Under the pieces are notes generated by a model. It was given only the letters and a program-made list of their open reading frames with translations, did no database searches and had not been told where the DNA came from. The position numbers and the translations under genes are program-made. From an uncultured Dehalococcoidia bacterium (GTDB lineage: Bacteria > Chloroflexota > Dehalococcoidia > Lucifugimonadales > CATQGZ01), in assembly GCA_958295685.1 (NCBI GenBank), contig OY282365.1, positions 2,108,001 through 2,172,000 of the forward strand: 64,000 nucleotides of DNA, written 5' to 3'. This document shows positions 41,942 to 50,994 of the stretch, piece after piece (position 1 is the stretch's first letter; every line of letters starts with the position of its first letter).

Positions 41942-44296
41942 ATGACGATGAGAGTGTTCGGTTCAGGGATTCGCCGGCGCGAGGACCCGAGGCTCATCAC
42001 GGGCCGCGCCTCTTACACTGACGACATCAAGCTGCAGGGAATGGCGCACGCCGCGATCCTGCGCAGTCCGTACGCCCACGCGCGGATCAGATCCGTGGAC
42101 ACGAGCGGCGTGGAGGGGCAGCCGGGCGTCCTAGCGGTATTCACAGGGGAGGACACGGACGGGGTGCTGAACGGCATTCCGTGCGCGTGGCTGATCCCGG
42201 AGTCGGACCTCAAGACGCCGGATCATCCGGCCATAGCCAAGGACCGCGTGCGGTACGTGGGCGACGCGGTGGCGGTGGTGGTGGCGGAGAGCCGCTACGA
42301 GGCCGAGGACGCGCTGGAGCGGATAGAGGTGGACTACGAGCCGCTGGAGGTTGTCGTGAGTCCGAGGGAGGCGGCTCAGGATGGGGCGCCTCAGATCCAC
42401 GACGACGTGCCCAACAACGTGGCGTTCACCTGGGCTCTCGCGGGGGGCGACACGGACGAGGCGTTCTCGAACGCGGACGTTACCGTGGGCGACACGATCA
42501 TGCTCCAGCGCCTGATAGCCAACGCAATGGAGCCGCGGTCGGCGATCGCCCAGTGGGTGGGCCCGACCGGCGACCTGACGCTGTGGAGCACGTCGCAGAA
42601 CCCCCACATCGCGCGGTTCCTGACCTCCGTGGTCACCGGAGTGCCGGAGCACAAGGTGCGGGTTATCGCTCCGGAGGTCGGGGGCGGTTTCGGGAGCAAG
42701 ATCCCGTACTACCCGGACGAGGCGGTCACGGCCTTCTGCTCGATGAAGCTCGGGATTCCGGTGAAGTGGACCGAGACGCGCAGCGAGGACTACCAGATCA
42801 CGACTCAGGGCAGGGACCACGTGGAAGAGGTGGAGATGGCGGCGACGAGCGACGGAAAGATAACCGGCCTGAGGACGACCGTATACGCGGGCCTTGGGGC
42901 GTATCTGTCGACGGCCTCGCCGGGGATTCCGACGATCCTCCACGGGCTGATGTATTCGGGACCCTACGACATACCGAACATCAGCGGGACGATTTACGGG
43001 GTGTTCAACAACGGCGCTCCGGTGGACGCGTATCGTGGAGCGGGCAGGCCCGAGGCCACGATGCTGATAGAGCGGCTGGTGGACCTGCTGGCGGCGAAGC
43101 TGGACGTGGATCCGGTGGAGGTGCGGCGGAAGAACTTCATACCGGCGTTCGAGGACGGGCACGACGTGGCGACGGGGATCACCTACGACAGCGGCGATTA
43201 CAATGCGACGCTGGACATCTGCCTGGACGCGGCGGATTACGCGTCGTTGCGGGCGCGTCAGGCGGATGCGCGTAAGGAGGGCCGGCACGTCGGGATCGGG
43301 GTCGGAACCTATGTGGAAATCTGCGGTCTCGGCCCGTCTCAGGTGGCTGGGGCTGTCGGATTCCAGGGCGGCTTGTGGGAGAGCGCGATCGTTCGCTTCC
43401 ATCCCACCGGGAAGGTGAACGTGATGGTCGGCTCGTCGCCGCACGGCCAGGGAGAGGAGACGACCTTCGCGCAGATCGTGGCTGGGGAGGTGGGTGTGGA
43501 CGTGGACGACGTGGAGGTGATTCACGGGGACACGGACATCACCCCGATGGGATGGGGGACCTACGGGAGCAGGACGACGGCGGTTTCCGGGGCGGCGGTG
43601 GCGGTAGCGACGCGGAAGATCAAGGAGAAGTCGAAGGCCCTGGCGGCGCACCTCCTGGAGGCGGCGGCGGAGGACATAGAGTACGAGGGAGGGAGGTTCT
43701 TCGTGCGGGGCTCCCCGGATCAGCACAAGACGATTCAGGACATCGCGCTGATGGCGAACGTGGCGTGGGACATGCCGGAGGGTATGGAGCCGGGCTTGGA
43801 GGCGAGCGCATTCTACGACCCGCCCAACTTCACCTACCCGTTCGGGGCTCACCTGGCGGTCGTGGAGGTGGATGCGCAGACAGGCCACGTGGAGCTTCAG
43901 CAGTACTACGCGGTGGACGACTGCGGGGTTCAGATCAACCCGATGATCGTGGAGGGTCAGGTTCACGGCGGGGTGGTGCAGGGCGCGGGGCCGGCGCTGT
44001 GGGAGGGCGCGGTCTACGACGACGACGGTCAGCTGTTGACGGGGTCGATGCTCGACTACGCGCTGCCGCGGGCCGACCTGCTGCCCGAGATCGAGGTGTT
44101 GTCCAACACGACGCCGTCGCCGCATCACCCTCTGGGGGTGAAGGGGATAGGCGAGGCGGGCACCATCGCGTCGACGGCGGCGGTCTACAACGCGGTGATG
44201 GACGCGCTGAGGCCCCTGGGGGTATCGGGCGTGGACATGCCGTTGACGCCGGAAAAGGTCTGGCGCGCAATCAATCAGTCTCAGAACGGAGGATAG
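41942..44296 (+). CDS. coxL: Molybdopterin-binding large subunit, form II CO dehydrogenase-like
   Basis: 784 residues. Holds the molybdopterin cytosine dinucleotide cofactor of xanthine-oxidase-family hydroxylases. The active-site loop reads DAYRGAGRPEA (about residue 363), the form II signature AYRGAGR; true CO-oxidising form I enzymes have AYxCSFR with the Cys that binds copper. So CO oxidation is unproven and another aromatic, heterocyclic or aldehyde substrate is possible. Other family marks: GGGFGSKIPYYPDEA, SPHGQGEETTFAQI, WGTYGSRTTAVSG and the glutamate region GVKGIGEAGTIAS near the C-terminus (catalytic Glu in GEAG). Confidence 0.93.
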   Translation: MTMRVFGSGIRRREDPRLITGRASYTDDIKLQGMAHAAILRSPYAHARIRSVDTSGVEGQPGVLAVFTGEDTDGVLNGIPCAWLIPESDLKTPDHPAIAKDRVRYVGDAVAVVVAESRYEAEDALERIEVDYEPLEVVVSPREAAQDGAPQIHDDVPNNVAFTWALAGGDTDEAFSNADVTVGDTIMLQRLIANAMEPRSAIAQWVGPTGDLTLWSTSQNPHIARFLTSVVTGVPEHKVRVIAPEVGGGFGSKIPYYPDEAVTAFCSMKLGIPVKWTETRSEDYQITTQGRDHVEEVEMAATSDGKITGLRTTVYAGLGAYLSTASPGIPTILHGLMYSGPYDIPNISGTIYGVFNNGAPVDAYRGAGRPEATMLIERLVDLLAAKLDVDPVEVRRKNFIPAFEDGHDVATGITYDSGDYNATLDICLDAADYASLRARQADARKEGRHVGIGVGTYVEICGLGPSQVAGAVGFQGGLWESAIVRFHPTGKVNVMVGSSPHGQGEETTFAQIVAGEVGVDVDDVEVIHGDTDITPMGWGTYGSRTTAVSGAAVAVATRKIKEKSKALAAHLLEAAAEDIEYEGGRFFVRGSPDQHKTIQDIALMANVAWDMPEGMEPGLEASAFYDPPNFTYPFGAHLAVVEVDAQTGHVELQQYYAVDDCGVQINPMIVEGQVHGGVVQGAGPALWEGAVYDDDGQLLTGSMLDYALPRADLLPEIEVLSNTTPSPHHPLGVKGIGEAGTIASTAAVYNAVMDALRPLGVSGVDMPLTPEKVWRAINQSQNGG

Positions 44297-44298
44297 GC

Positions 44299-45165
44299 AT
44301 GTACGCATCACAGACGACTTACCATCGCGCAGGCTCGGTGTCGGAGGCGGTGCGGCTGCTTTCCGAGAACGAGGGGGCCAAGATTCTGGCGGGGGGGCAC
44401 AGCCTGATCCCGCTCATGAAGCTGCGGCTGTCGTCGCCCGAGGCGCTGGTGGACATCGGAAGGATCGAGTCTCTGAAAGGGATCACCGGCAAGGACGGCG
44501 CGGTGTGCATTGGGGCGCTGGCGACGCACGCGGAGATCGCGTCGTCGGACGTGGTGAGCGAGCGCGTGCCGCTGCTCGCCGAGGCTGCCGGGAAGGTGGG
44601 TGATCCGGCGGTGCGGAACCGCGGCACCATCGGCGGGAACGTGTCGCACGCCGACCCTTCGTCGGACCTGCCGACCGTGCTGACGGCTCTGGACGCCAGC
44701 TATTGCGTGACCGGTCCCGGCGGAGAGAGGACGATAGCGGCGGCCGACTTTGCCACCGGCCTGCTCGAAACCGCGCTCGGCGAGAACGAGGTTCTGACGT
44801 GCGTGTGCGTGCCCTCGGAGCCGTCGGGTTCCGGCTCGGCTTACGTCAAGTTCTCGCATCCGGCGTCGCGGTACGCGGTGCTAGGGGCCGCGGCCGTGCT
44901 GACGGCGGACGGCGGGCGGTGCTCGTCGGCGAGCGTGGCGATAGGCGGCGTGGAGCCGATGGCGGCGAGGTCGGCCTCGGCGGAGGCGGCTCTGGCGGGG
45001 TCGGACTTGAGCGACGGGGCGCTGGACGCGGCGGCCGCCGCTGTGTGCGGCGACTTCGGAGATAACGTTCTGGAGGACATCTTCGCGTCGTCCGAGTACC
45101 GCAAGGCGATGGGGCCCGTCTACGTGCGCAGGGCCCTTTGCGAGGCGCGGGCGAGGATGGGCTAG
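44299..45165 (+). CDS. coxM: FAD-binding medium subunit, CO dehydrogenase/xanthine dehydrogenase family
   Basis: 288 residues. PCMH-type FAD domain: AKILAGGHSLIPLMKLRLSS (first FAD loop), and NRGTIGGNVSHADPSSDLPT (second loop, IGGN with pyrophosphate contact). The C-terminal CO_deh_flav_C domain begins about residue 175. The ATG at 44299 lies two bases after the coxL stop with GGAGGA upstream; the frame is open far upstream inside coxL but that part is not coding. Gene order S-L-M. Confidence 0.92.
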   Translation: MYASQTTYHRAGSVSEAVRLLSENEGAKILAGGHSLIPLMKLRLSSPEALVDIGRIESLKGITGKDGAVCIGALATHAEIASSDVVSERVPLLAEAAGKVGDPAVRNRGTIGGNVSHADPSSDLPTVLTALDASYCVTGPGGERTIAAADFATGLLETALGENEVLTCVCVPSEPSGSGSAYVKFSHPASRYAVLGAAAVLTADGGRCSSASVAIGGVEPMAARSASAEAALAGSDLSDGALDAAAAAVCGDFGDNVLEDIFASSEYRKAMGPVYVRRALCEARARMG

Positions 45166-45280
45166 TGCGGGAGCGCCTGCCTTCACGTCCGACACCTCGG
45201 CGCGGCGGAGTATCAGGAGCGCGGGACGCCGGTTATCCGCTTCCGCGGGTCAGAGGAAAAGCTGGGGCTTTGTCGCTCAC

Positions 45281-46501
45281 ATGACAAAGGCGGAGCGAGT
45301 GGCTGTTCACAAGCAGGTCCTCGAGGCCGCTAGGCGCGTGTGCGAGGCCTCGGCCGACGGGACGTTCACGCCTGCTGCCATTGCCCGGCATCTGCCTCAC
45401 CTGAACGCGGGCACCGTTCGTACCCACGTGAATCGGCGCTGCGTGAACGCCCCCGGGGGCCGAGGGTCCCGACTCCCGTACTTTCGGCGTGTCGGCTATG
45501 GCTCCTATCGGATCGAGCCGCCGTTCCGGTCACGCCAGCCGGGTGCAGGCTCGGAAGAGACGGCGCAGGCCGCCGGGTTGGGCATACCCGTGTCCGTCGA
45601 CGAGCTTCAGGGCATACTCCGTGACGAGCTGTACGTGGCGGACAGAGGCCTGGCGATATCGATCTATCTGGCGCTGAAGCTGAGGCGCCCGCTGTTCCTG
45701 GAAGGCGAGGCGGGGGTGGGCAAGACCGAGGTCGCCAAGGTGCTGGCGTCGGCGCTGGACACGCGATTGATCCGGCTACAGTGCTACGAGGGGCTGGACG
45801 TCAGCCAGGCGGTCTATGAGTGGAACTACTCGCGTCAGCTGCTTCAGATAAGGCTGCTGGAGGCGTCCGGCGGCGTGGACCGCGCGGAGGCCGAGCGGGA
45901 ACTCTTCAGTGATGCGTTCCTGATCAAGAGGCCGCTGCTGCAGGCCCTGGACAGGGGCTCGGGCCGCCCGCCGGTGCTGCTGATAGACGAGCTCGACCGG
46001 GCGGACGAGGAGTTCGAGGGTTTCCTGCTGGAGGTGCTCTCGGACTACCAGATCACGGTTCCGGAGATCGGCACCTACGAGGCCAGTGAGCCGCCTGTGG
46101 TGGTGATCACGTCCAACAGGACACGGGAGGTTCACGACGCGCTGAAGCGGCGGTGCCTGTACTACTGGATAGACTACCCGGACCTTCGGAAGGAAATGCA
46201 GATCGTCAGGAGCAAGGTTCCCGAGGCTTCGGGGGAGCTCGCCTCTCAGGTTACGGCGTTCGTGCAGGAGCTGCGCGGCGCCGAGCTGTACAAGGTGCCT
46301 GGGGTGGCCGAGACACTGGACTGGGCGGCGGCGCTGGTGAGTCTGAACGAGAAGAAGCTGGAACCGTCGGTCATCGACGACACGCTCGGGATCATGTTGA
46401 AGTACCACGAAGACGTCCAGGCAGTTCGTGGGGAACAGACCCGCGCGCTCCTGAACCGGGCGCTGAACCGCGGGACCCGGCGCGGCGGCAGGCGTGGCTA
46501 G
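45281..46501 (+). CDS. CoxD/MoxR-type AAA+ ATPase with extra N-terminal winged-helix-like domain
   Basis: 406 residues. The C-terminal ~315 are a MoxR-class AAA+ chaperone as found beside cox operons, where CoxD/CoxE mature the molybdenum enzyme: Walker A LFLEGEAGVGKTEVAKVLAS, Walker B PPVLLIDELDRADEEFEG, sensor VVVITSNRTREVHDALKRRC. The first ~90 residues are additional: EFTP-like TFTPAAIARHLPHLNAGTVR, then THVNRRCVNAPGG and YFRRVGYGSYRIEPP, resembling a winged helix of the kind I associate with DUF7669-like domains. Ordinary CoxD lacks this. The last 8 bases overlap the CoxE-like gene. Confidence 0.82.
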   Translation: MTKAERVAVHKQVLEAARRVCEASADGTFTPAAIARHLPHLNAGTVRTHVNRRCVNAPGGRGSRLPYFRRVGYGSYRIEPPFRSRQPGAGSEETAQAAGLGIPVSVDELQGILRDELYVADRGLAISIYLALKLRRPLFLEGEAGVGKTEVAKVLASALDTRLIRLQCYEGLDVSQAVYEWNYSRQLLQIRLLEASGGVDRAEAERELFSDAFLIKRPLLQALDRGSGRPPVLLIDELDRADEEFEGFLLEVLSDYQITVPEIGTYEASEPPVVVITSNRTREVHDALKRRCLYYWIDYPDLRKEMQIVRSKVPEASGELASQVTAFVQELRGAELYKVPGVAETLDWAAALVSLNEKKLEPSVIDDTLGIMLKYHEDVQAVRGEQTRALLNRALNRGTRRGGRRG

Positions 46502-47810
46502 CGCGGAAGCAGGGTACGTCCTCCACAACCTGCTCATCTTCGGGAGGCTTCTCAGGCGGCTCGGGCTCGACGTCCACGTCGGCCGGATGCTGGACGCCAT
46601 CCGTGTGATCGACGACGTAGGCGTCGCCCGCAAGACGGACTTCAGGTCCGCGCTTCGGACCCTGCTTGCGCATCGCAGGGACGACCTCCCCCTGTTCGAC
46701 GAGGCGTTCGAGGTGTTCTGGAGGCAGCGCAAGGACCCGAAGTCGACTATGGACCTCCGCTCGATGGGCGAGCAGCGGCGGTACCGCCAGCCGCAGGTGG
46801 GGCCACCCCCGGCGGGGCGGGCGTCCGGCGGCTCCGGGAGTGAGGACCCCGAGGAGGGCTTCGACCGGGTGGACCTGACGCGGACGTACAGCGCCCGCGA
46901 GGTGCTGCGGACGAAGGACTTTTCGGACTACACGCCCGAGGAGGTGTCGCAGGCGAGGTCCATGCTGGCTTCTCTGTCGTGGGATCCGGGTATGAGGCGA
47001 ACCAGGCGGAGGCGTCGCGGGAAGGGGCCCGACCTAGATCTGCGGGCGTCCCTGCGAAGCAGCGCCCAGTTCGGGGGTGAGTTGATACGGCTCCGCAGCC
47101 GTCGGCGGACGGAGAAGCGCCGCAGGCTGGCGATGATCTGCGACGTGAGCGGGTCGATGGAGCGGTACACTCGGATGCTGCTCCACTTCACCCACAGCCT
47201 GTATGGAGGGATGGAGAACCGGGTCGAGGGGTTCCTGTTCGCCACGCGGCTCACGCGGATAACGAGGCATCTGGGCGATCGGGACGTGGACCGTGCGGTC
47301 ACCGAAGTGTCGAAGGCGGTTCCCGACTGGTCGGGGGGTACGCGCATCGGGCAAGCTCTGAAGACGTTCAACTTCGAGTGGGCAAGGAGGACCCTTGGCT
47401 GGGGGTCGGTCGTGTTGATAGTGTCTGACGGCTGGGACAGGGGTGATCCGGAACTGCTGGGCCGTGAGATGGACAGGCTTCGGCGGAGTTGCAGCCGCCT
47501 CATCTGGTTGAACCCGCTGGCGGGAGAGGAGGAGTACGAGCCGACGACTCGTGGGATGCAGGCGGCGGCGCCGTACATCGACGATCTGCTGCCTGTGAAC
47601 AATCTGGCGGCGCTGGAGGACCTGGCCCTTCATCTCAACGGCCTGTCCTCGGGCCGCCCCGTGAGGCGGCAGCGGGTGGAGCCTGTGCCTGAGGCCGTGC
47701 CCGTGGAAGCGCGTCCGAGCCAGCGGTCGTGGCACAAGGGAGCAAACCCGACCTTCCGGCACCCGGCGTGGGGGCGCGGGTCGGCCCAGGAGCGCGGCCC
47801 CTCGACATAG
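46494..47810 (+). CDS. CoxE-like von Willebrand factor A protein
   Basis: 438 residues. VWA-domain partner of MoxR-type ATPases. N-terminal helical part (LHNLLIFGRLLRRLGLDVHV ... LRTLLAHRRDDLPLFDEAFE), a low-complexity hinge (PPPAGRASGGSGSEDPEEG), then the VWA domain with MIDAS motif MICDVSGSMERYTRMLLHF (DxSxS, about residue 217) and the later threonine/aspartate contacts in SGGTRIGQAL and IVSDGWDRGDPE. Start GTG 46494 overlaps the ATPase stop. Together they probably help insert or activate the cofactor of CoxL. Confidence 0.88.
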   Translation: MASAEAGYVLHNLLIFGRLLRRLGLDVHVGRMLDAIRVIDDVGVARKTDFRSALRTLLAHRRDDLPLFDEAFEVFWRQRKDPKSTMDLRSMGEQRRYRQPQVGPPPAGRASGGSGSEDPEEGFDRVDLTRTYSAREVLRTKDFSDYTPEEVSQARSMLASLSWDPGMRRTRRRRRGKGPDLDLRASLRSSAQFGGELIRLRSRRRTEKRRRLAMICDVSGSMERYTRMLLHFTHSLYGGMENRVEGFLFATRLTRITRHLGDRDVDRAVTEVSKAVPDWSGGTRIGQALKTFNFEWARRTLGWGSVVLIVSDGWDRGDPELLGREMDRLRRSCSRLIWLNPLAGEEEYEPTTRGMQAAAPYIDDLLPVNNLAALEDLALHLNGLSSGRPVRRQRVEPVPEAVPVEARPSQRSWHKGANPTFRHPAWGRGSAQERGPST

Positions 47811-47842
47811 TACAGGGCGTTTTCGGTGAGCCATGCCGCCGC

Positions 47843-49501
47843 CTATTCTGCTCCGTATACCTCTGTATCCGGGTGGAAGGCGAGCCAGGCGAACCAGAAT
47901 GAGACGCTGGCCGGGACCCTGGGGAGCTCCTCGGCGGGGTCGGCGGAACTCGTCAGGGCGTCCTCCTCGATCTGCCACACCGCGCCGGAGCGGTCGACGA
48001 GCCTGCTCGGCGCGGCCGGGAGGGTTCCCTCTCGAGAGTCCGGCTCGAACGAGCGGTCTCCGCGGGCATAGACCCTCGCGGCAGAGGAGTTTGGCGATGC
48101 GGCGATTACCACAGGGAGCCCGCCCACGACGTCGTTCACGACTCTCCGCTCCCTCAGCAGCGACAGGGGATATGCCTTGTGGGAGCCTTCGTTCGACAGG
48201 CCGAGTATCTCCTCCTTGGTACCGAGCCTCTCGTCGCGGATGGGTACGGGAAACATGGTTCCGCGCGACGCGCGGTAATCGAAGTATGCGGACTGCGGGT
48301 CCGCCTCGTGCCTGTACGCCTCCGGAGGGTAGATGCCGGTGTGGATGGAGAGTACCGAGGTATCGGGGTGTTCGGTGCGCCACTCTTCCCAAGTGGTGAG
48401 CGCCACCGGGAAGCGTGGGAGGCTGGCGCCGCTGTCCGCGAGCGGGCCGATCACCGGCTCTCCCAGGAAGGAGGCCCAGAGGCTCTGGGTGGTCCGGTCG
48501 TACATCAGCTTGTTGCTGCGGTAGAGGAGACCCGAGGTGCCGAAGGTGGTCGGCTGCCCGTCTACGCTGGCGGAATACACGATTCCGGTGCCGCAGAGCG
48601 TTCACCACATGACCGCGATGGGCTCGCCTCCCAGTGTGTCGTTGACCATCTCGTGGGCGTTGACGATGCGGAGGGGGTAGGCCCTGCGCTCGCCGTTCAG
48701 GGAGACTCCAAAGACACGCTCGCTCGGGTGGAGGTAGGCCGCGTCCTGGGCCGGGATGCTCTCCGGGTTCCTCAGGTCTGGGATGCCGTCGGGGGGCACG
48801 CCTCCAAAGACCACCTCGCGCAGGTCGATCCGCGAGGTGGTCCCGGCGCCGTGGAGGAGATCGGCGAATCGGTCGTCGACGAGAGACAGCAGCCCGATCT
48901 TCCAGTCGGAATAGCCCTCCGGCGGTGGGTAGTCTGGGAGGCTGCCGCCCAGCCAGCCAGCCCACTGTATGGGGCTGGTGCCGTGGTCCTGTCCGGTGAG
49001 ATCTCTCAGCGCTTCGACGATGCTGCGGCGGGCCGAGCCGCCGAAGAAGTCAAGACTGTCGACCAGCGCCGGCACCTGCGATATGTCCCTGCGCGCGCGG
49101 ATCTTGGCCAGGGTATGGTTGAGGGAGTCGGTGCCCGTTGCGTATATGGCGCCGGGGATGATCTCGTACATTGTCGCGGTGGGGTTGTAGTCATCCGGCT
49201 CGGAGGAGGCGTCCACCGGAGTGGGAGCCGGCGAGCCTCGTTCGACCTGCGCGGGGTTTTCGGCAGGCGTTCGAGTGGGGAAGGCTGTCCCGGGGCCTCC
49301 GGTATCCGGTCGCCCGCCTCCGCAGGCGGCGGCCAGCCCGACGGCGATGGCCGCGATCGAAAGGGCCACGCGCCCGATGCCGGAGAGGGGCGACGTGGTG
49401 GAAGGGGTCGTAATGCGCGCGAACGCGGATGGGATACTGGTGAACGTTGGCTGCTCCCGCTCCTTCTCAAGCCTTCTTAGGGGTCTCTGGACTCGTGTCA
49501 T
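47843..49501 (-). CDS. DUF3179 lipoprotein, coding region interrupted by one in-frame TGA (candidate selenoprotein)
   Basis: Two frames in perfect register, 48602-49501 and 47843-48601, make one DUF3179 protein of about 552 residues when TGA 48604-48602 is read through. N-terminus: lipoprotein signal (ALSIAAIAVGLAAACGGG, Cys = lipid anchor) and Pro/Thr linker. Then DUF3179: VFGVSLNGERRAYPLRIVNA, HEMVNDTLGGEPIAVMW, then TGA, then TLCGTGIVYSASVDG, TFGTSGLLYRSNKLMYDR and TEHPDTSVLSIHTG. In homologues the residue here is the first Cys of a YCTLCG/YCPLCG CxxC, so the gene would encode UxxC. The second part stays open for 245 codons with unchanged composition. A SECIS-like hairpin follows the TGA. 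If the TGA is a true stop, this is a freshly broken gene. Redox or metal role is suggested by CxxC but DUF3179 has no settled function. Confidence 0.75.
48564..48604 (-). promoter_or_regulatory. Candidate bacterial SECIS element
   Basis: On the minus-strand mRNA, starting at UGA: ACGCU (48601-48597), internal loop, CGGAAU - loop CGUGU - AUUCCG (48587-48571), CC, AGCGU (48568-48564). The apical stem is 6 bp and perfect, the 5-base loop has G at position 2, and the loop starts 20 bases after UGA, all within the general bSECIS pattern (short stem, small loop with early G, 16-37 bases spacing). Folding was done by eye. Confidence 0.5.
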
Positions 49502-49590
49502 GGCAAGGAGGCTGCAACAGAATGCGTCGGCTCATCATGGCATAGCCGGGTCTTCGCCCGGTTGCCTGCCAGCCGGACGTCGCGGGATTA

Positions 49591-49620
49591 TTGGGGTGTC
49601 ACGGACAGTAGTAGTATACT
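49591..49620 (+). promoter_or_regulatory. Promoter of the dual-OB/DUF488 unit
   Basis: TTGGGG (49591-49596), 18-base spacer, TATACT (49615-49620), 28 bases before the ATG at 49649. Confidence 0.5.
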
Positions 49621-49648
49621 GGCTTCAGAGCACTTTGGGAGTGAAACC

Positions 49649-50338
49649 ATGCCGCCGCCCGCGACCGTCAAGCGCATCGTGTGTCTCGCCAACTCTCGCA
49701 AATTGAGCGGCCGCTGTATCGCCGGCAAAGAGCTTCTGGCGGTCGGACGCTCCGGTGGGTGGATCCGGCCTGTGAGCAACCGTGAAGACCAAGGAGTGTC
49801 CGAATACGAACGTCAGTATGAGGACGGCAGTGACCCGTGTATCCTCGATATCATCGACGTGCCGGTTCTTAGTCCGCGGCCAACAGGTTACCAGCAAGAA
49901 AATTGGCTGCTTGACTCTGATCGTCACTGGGAAAGGGTTAGCCGCGTCGAGTGGAATGATCTGGTGCGACTCGTCGACCCTGTGGAGCCCCTCTGGATTA
50001 GCGGACATTCGAGTGCCAACGGACAGAATGACAGGGTCCCGGTCTCGATGGCCAACTCACTCGACAGCTCGTTGCGCCTCATCAAGATTGATGGGCTGGA
50101 ATTGTTCGTGTCTGCGCCCGGAGCGGATTTTGGCAACTTCAAACGGAGCGTACAGGGTCGTTTTCGGTATAGTGGAATGGATTACTGGCTGCGTGTCACT
50201 GACCCAGATTGCGAACGGGAGTACCTGCAACAGCCCAACGGCAGCTATTCGATTGGCGAATGCTGCCTTACCGTCAGCCTCGGCGGACCGTATCAAGGCC
50301 ATGGCTATAAGCTCATTGCCGCCGTCATCAGACCTTGA
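49649..50338 (+). CDS. Dual OB-fold domain protein
   Basis: 229 residues. The N-terminal pattern KRIVCLANSRKLSGRCIAGK and GGWIRPVSNREDQGVSEYER, followed by YEDGSDPCILDIIDVPVL, matches the dual-OB-containing family as I know it from clusters with DUF488 proteins; the C-terminal half holds DYWLRVTDPDCEREY and ECCLTVSLGGPYQGHGYKLI. OB folds suggest nucleic-acid binding. No catalytic motif. Composition is less GC-rich than neighbouring housekeeping genes. It is followed after 11 bases by DUF488 and shares its promoter, so the three genes should work together. Confidence 0.7.
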   Translation: MPPPATVKRIVCLANSRKLSGRCIAGKELLAVGRSGGWIRPVSNREDQGVSEYERQYEDGSDPCILDIIDVPVLSPRPTGYQQENWLLDSDRHWERVSRVEWNDLVRLVDPVEPLWISGHSSANGQNDRVPVSMANSLDSSLRLIKIDGLELFVSAPGADFGNFKRSVQGRFRYSGMDYWLRVTDPDCEREYLQQPNGSYSIGECCLTVSLGGPYQGHGYKLIAAVIRP

Positions 50339-50349
50339 CTGAGGAAAGT

Positions 50350-50994
50350 ATGGGCGCAACGCAATATCCGGTGTTCACGGTAGGACACTCCAATCACTCG
50401 CCGGAGACCTTCATAAAATTGCTACTCCAGCACGGTGTGGACGGAGTGGCCGACGTTCGCTCCTCGCCGTACAGCCGCTATGCCTCCCACTTCAATCAGG
50501 ATGTTCTGAACGGGATGCTGGACGAGGTTGGCGAAGCCGGGATCGACTATGTGTTCATGGGCGGAGAGCTTGGAGGCAGGCCAGCGGACCGCTCGTGCTA
50601 CGACGCCGACGGCCGCGTCCGGTATGACCGTCTGGCGAGCACGGACTTGTTCGATGACGGCATCAGGCGCATAATGCGCGACGCCGACGAGCGCCGCATC
50701 GCCCTGATGTGTACCGAGAAGGAGCCGCTGGACTGCCACCGCACGCTGCTGGTCGCCAGGACGCTTGCGGAGCACGGCGTTGCCGTCGAGCATATCTTGG
50801 CCGACGGCAGCCTGGAGAACCATGCCGACGCCATGGACAGGCTGATGGATATCTTCAAGCTCCCGCGCCACGGCGATCTGTTCCGCTCACGAGACGAGGT
50901 GGTCGCCGACGCGCTGACCCGTCAGTCCAAGAAAATGGCGTATGCCGGCGAAAAACGCCTGCCCGCAGGCGATGATTGGGAGTATGCGTTTTGA
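50350..50994 (+). CDS. DUF488 family protein (first copy)
   Basis: 214 residues. Core: YPVFTVGHSNHSPETFIKLL, DGVADVRSSPYSRYASHFNQ, YVFMGGELGGRP and the conserved C-x-E...CHR block ALMCTEKEPLDCHRTLLVAR (about 120-140). DUF488 is a Rossmann-like fold of unknown activity whose Cys/His pair may be catalytic. ATG 50350 follows GAGGAAA; a TTG at 50335 would add five residues. The stop overlaps the start of a second, shorter DUF488 gene. Confidence 0.88.
   Translation: MGATQYPVFTVGHSNHSPETFIKLLLQHGVDGVADVRSSPYSRYASHFNQDVLNGMLDEVGEAGIDYVFMGGELGGRPADRSCYDADGRVRYDRLASTDLFDDGIRRIMRDADERRIALMCTEKEPLDCHRTLLVARTLAEHGVAVEHILADGSLENHADAMDRLMDIFKLPRHGDLFRSRDEVVADALTRQSKKMAYAGEKRLPAGDDWEYAF

Noticed and set aside
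42131..44311. Very long open frame antisense to coxL
   Set aside because: Arg/His/Pro-rich shadow typical of GC-rich codon bias; the sense frame has complete molybdopterin motifs.
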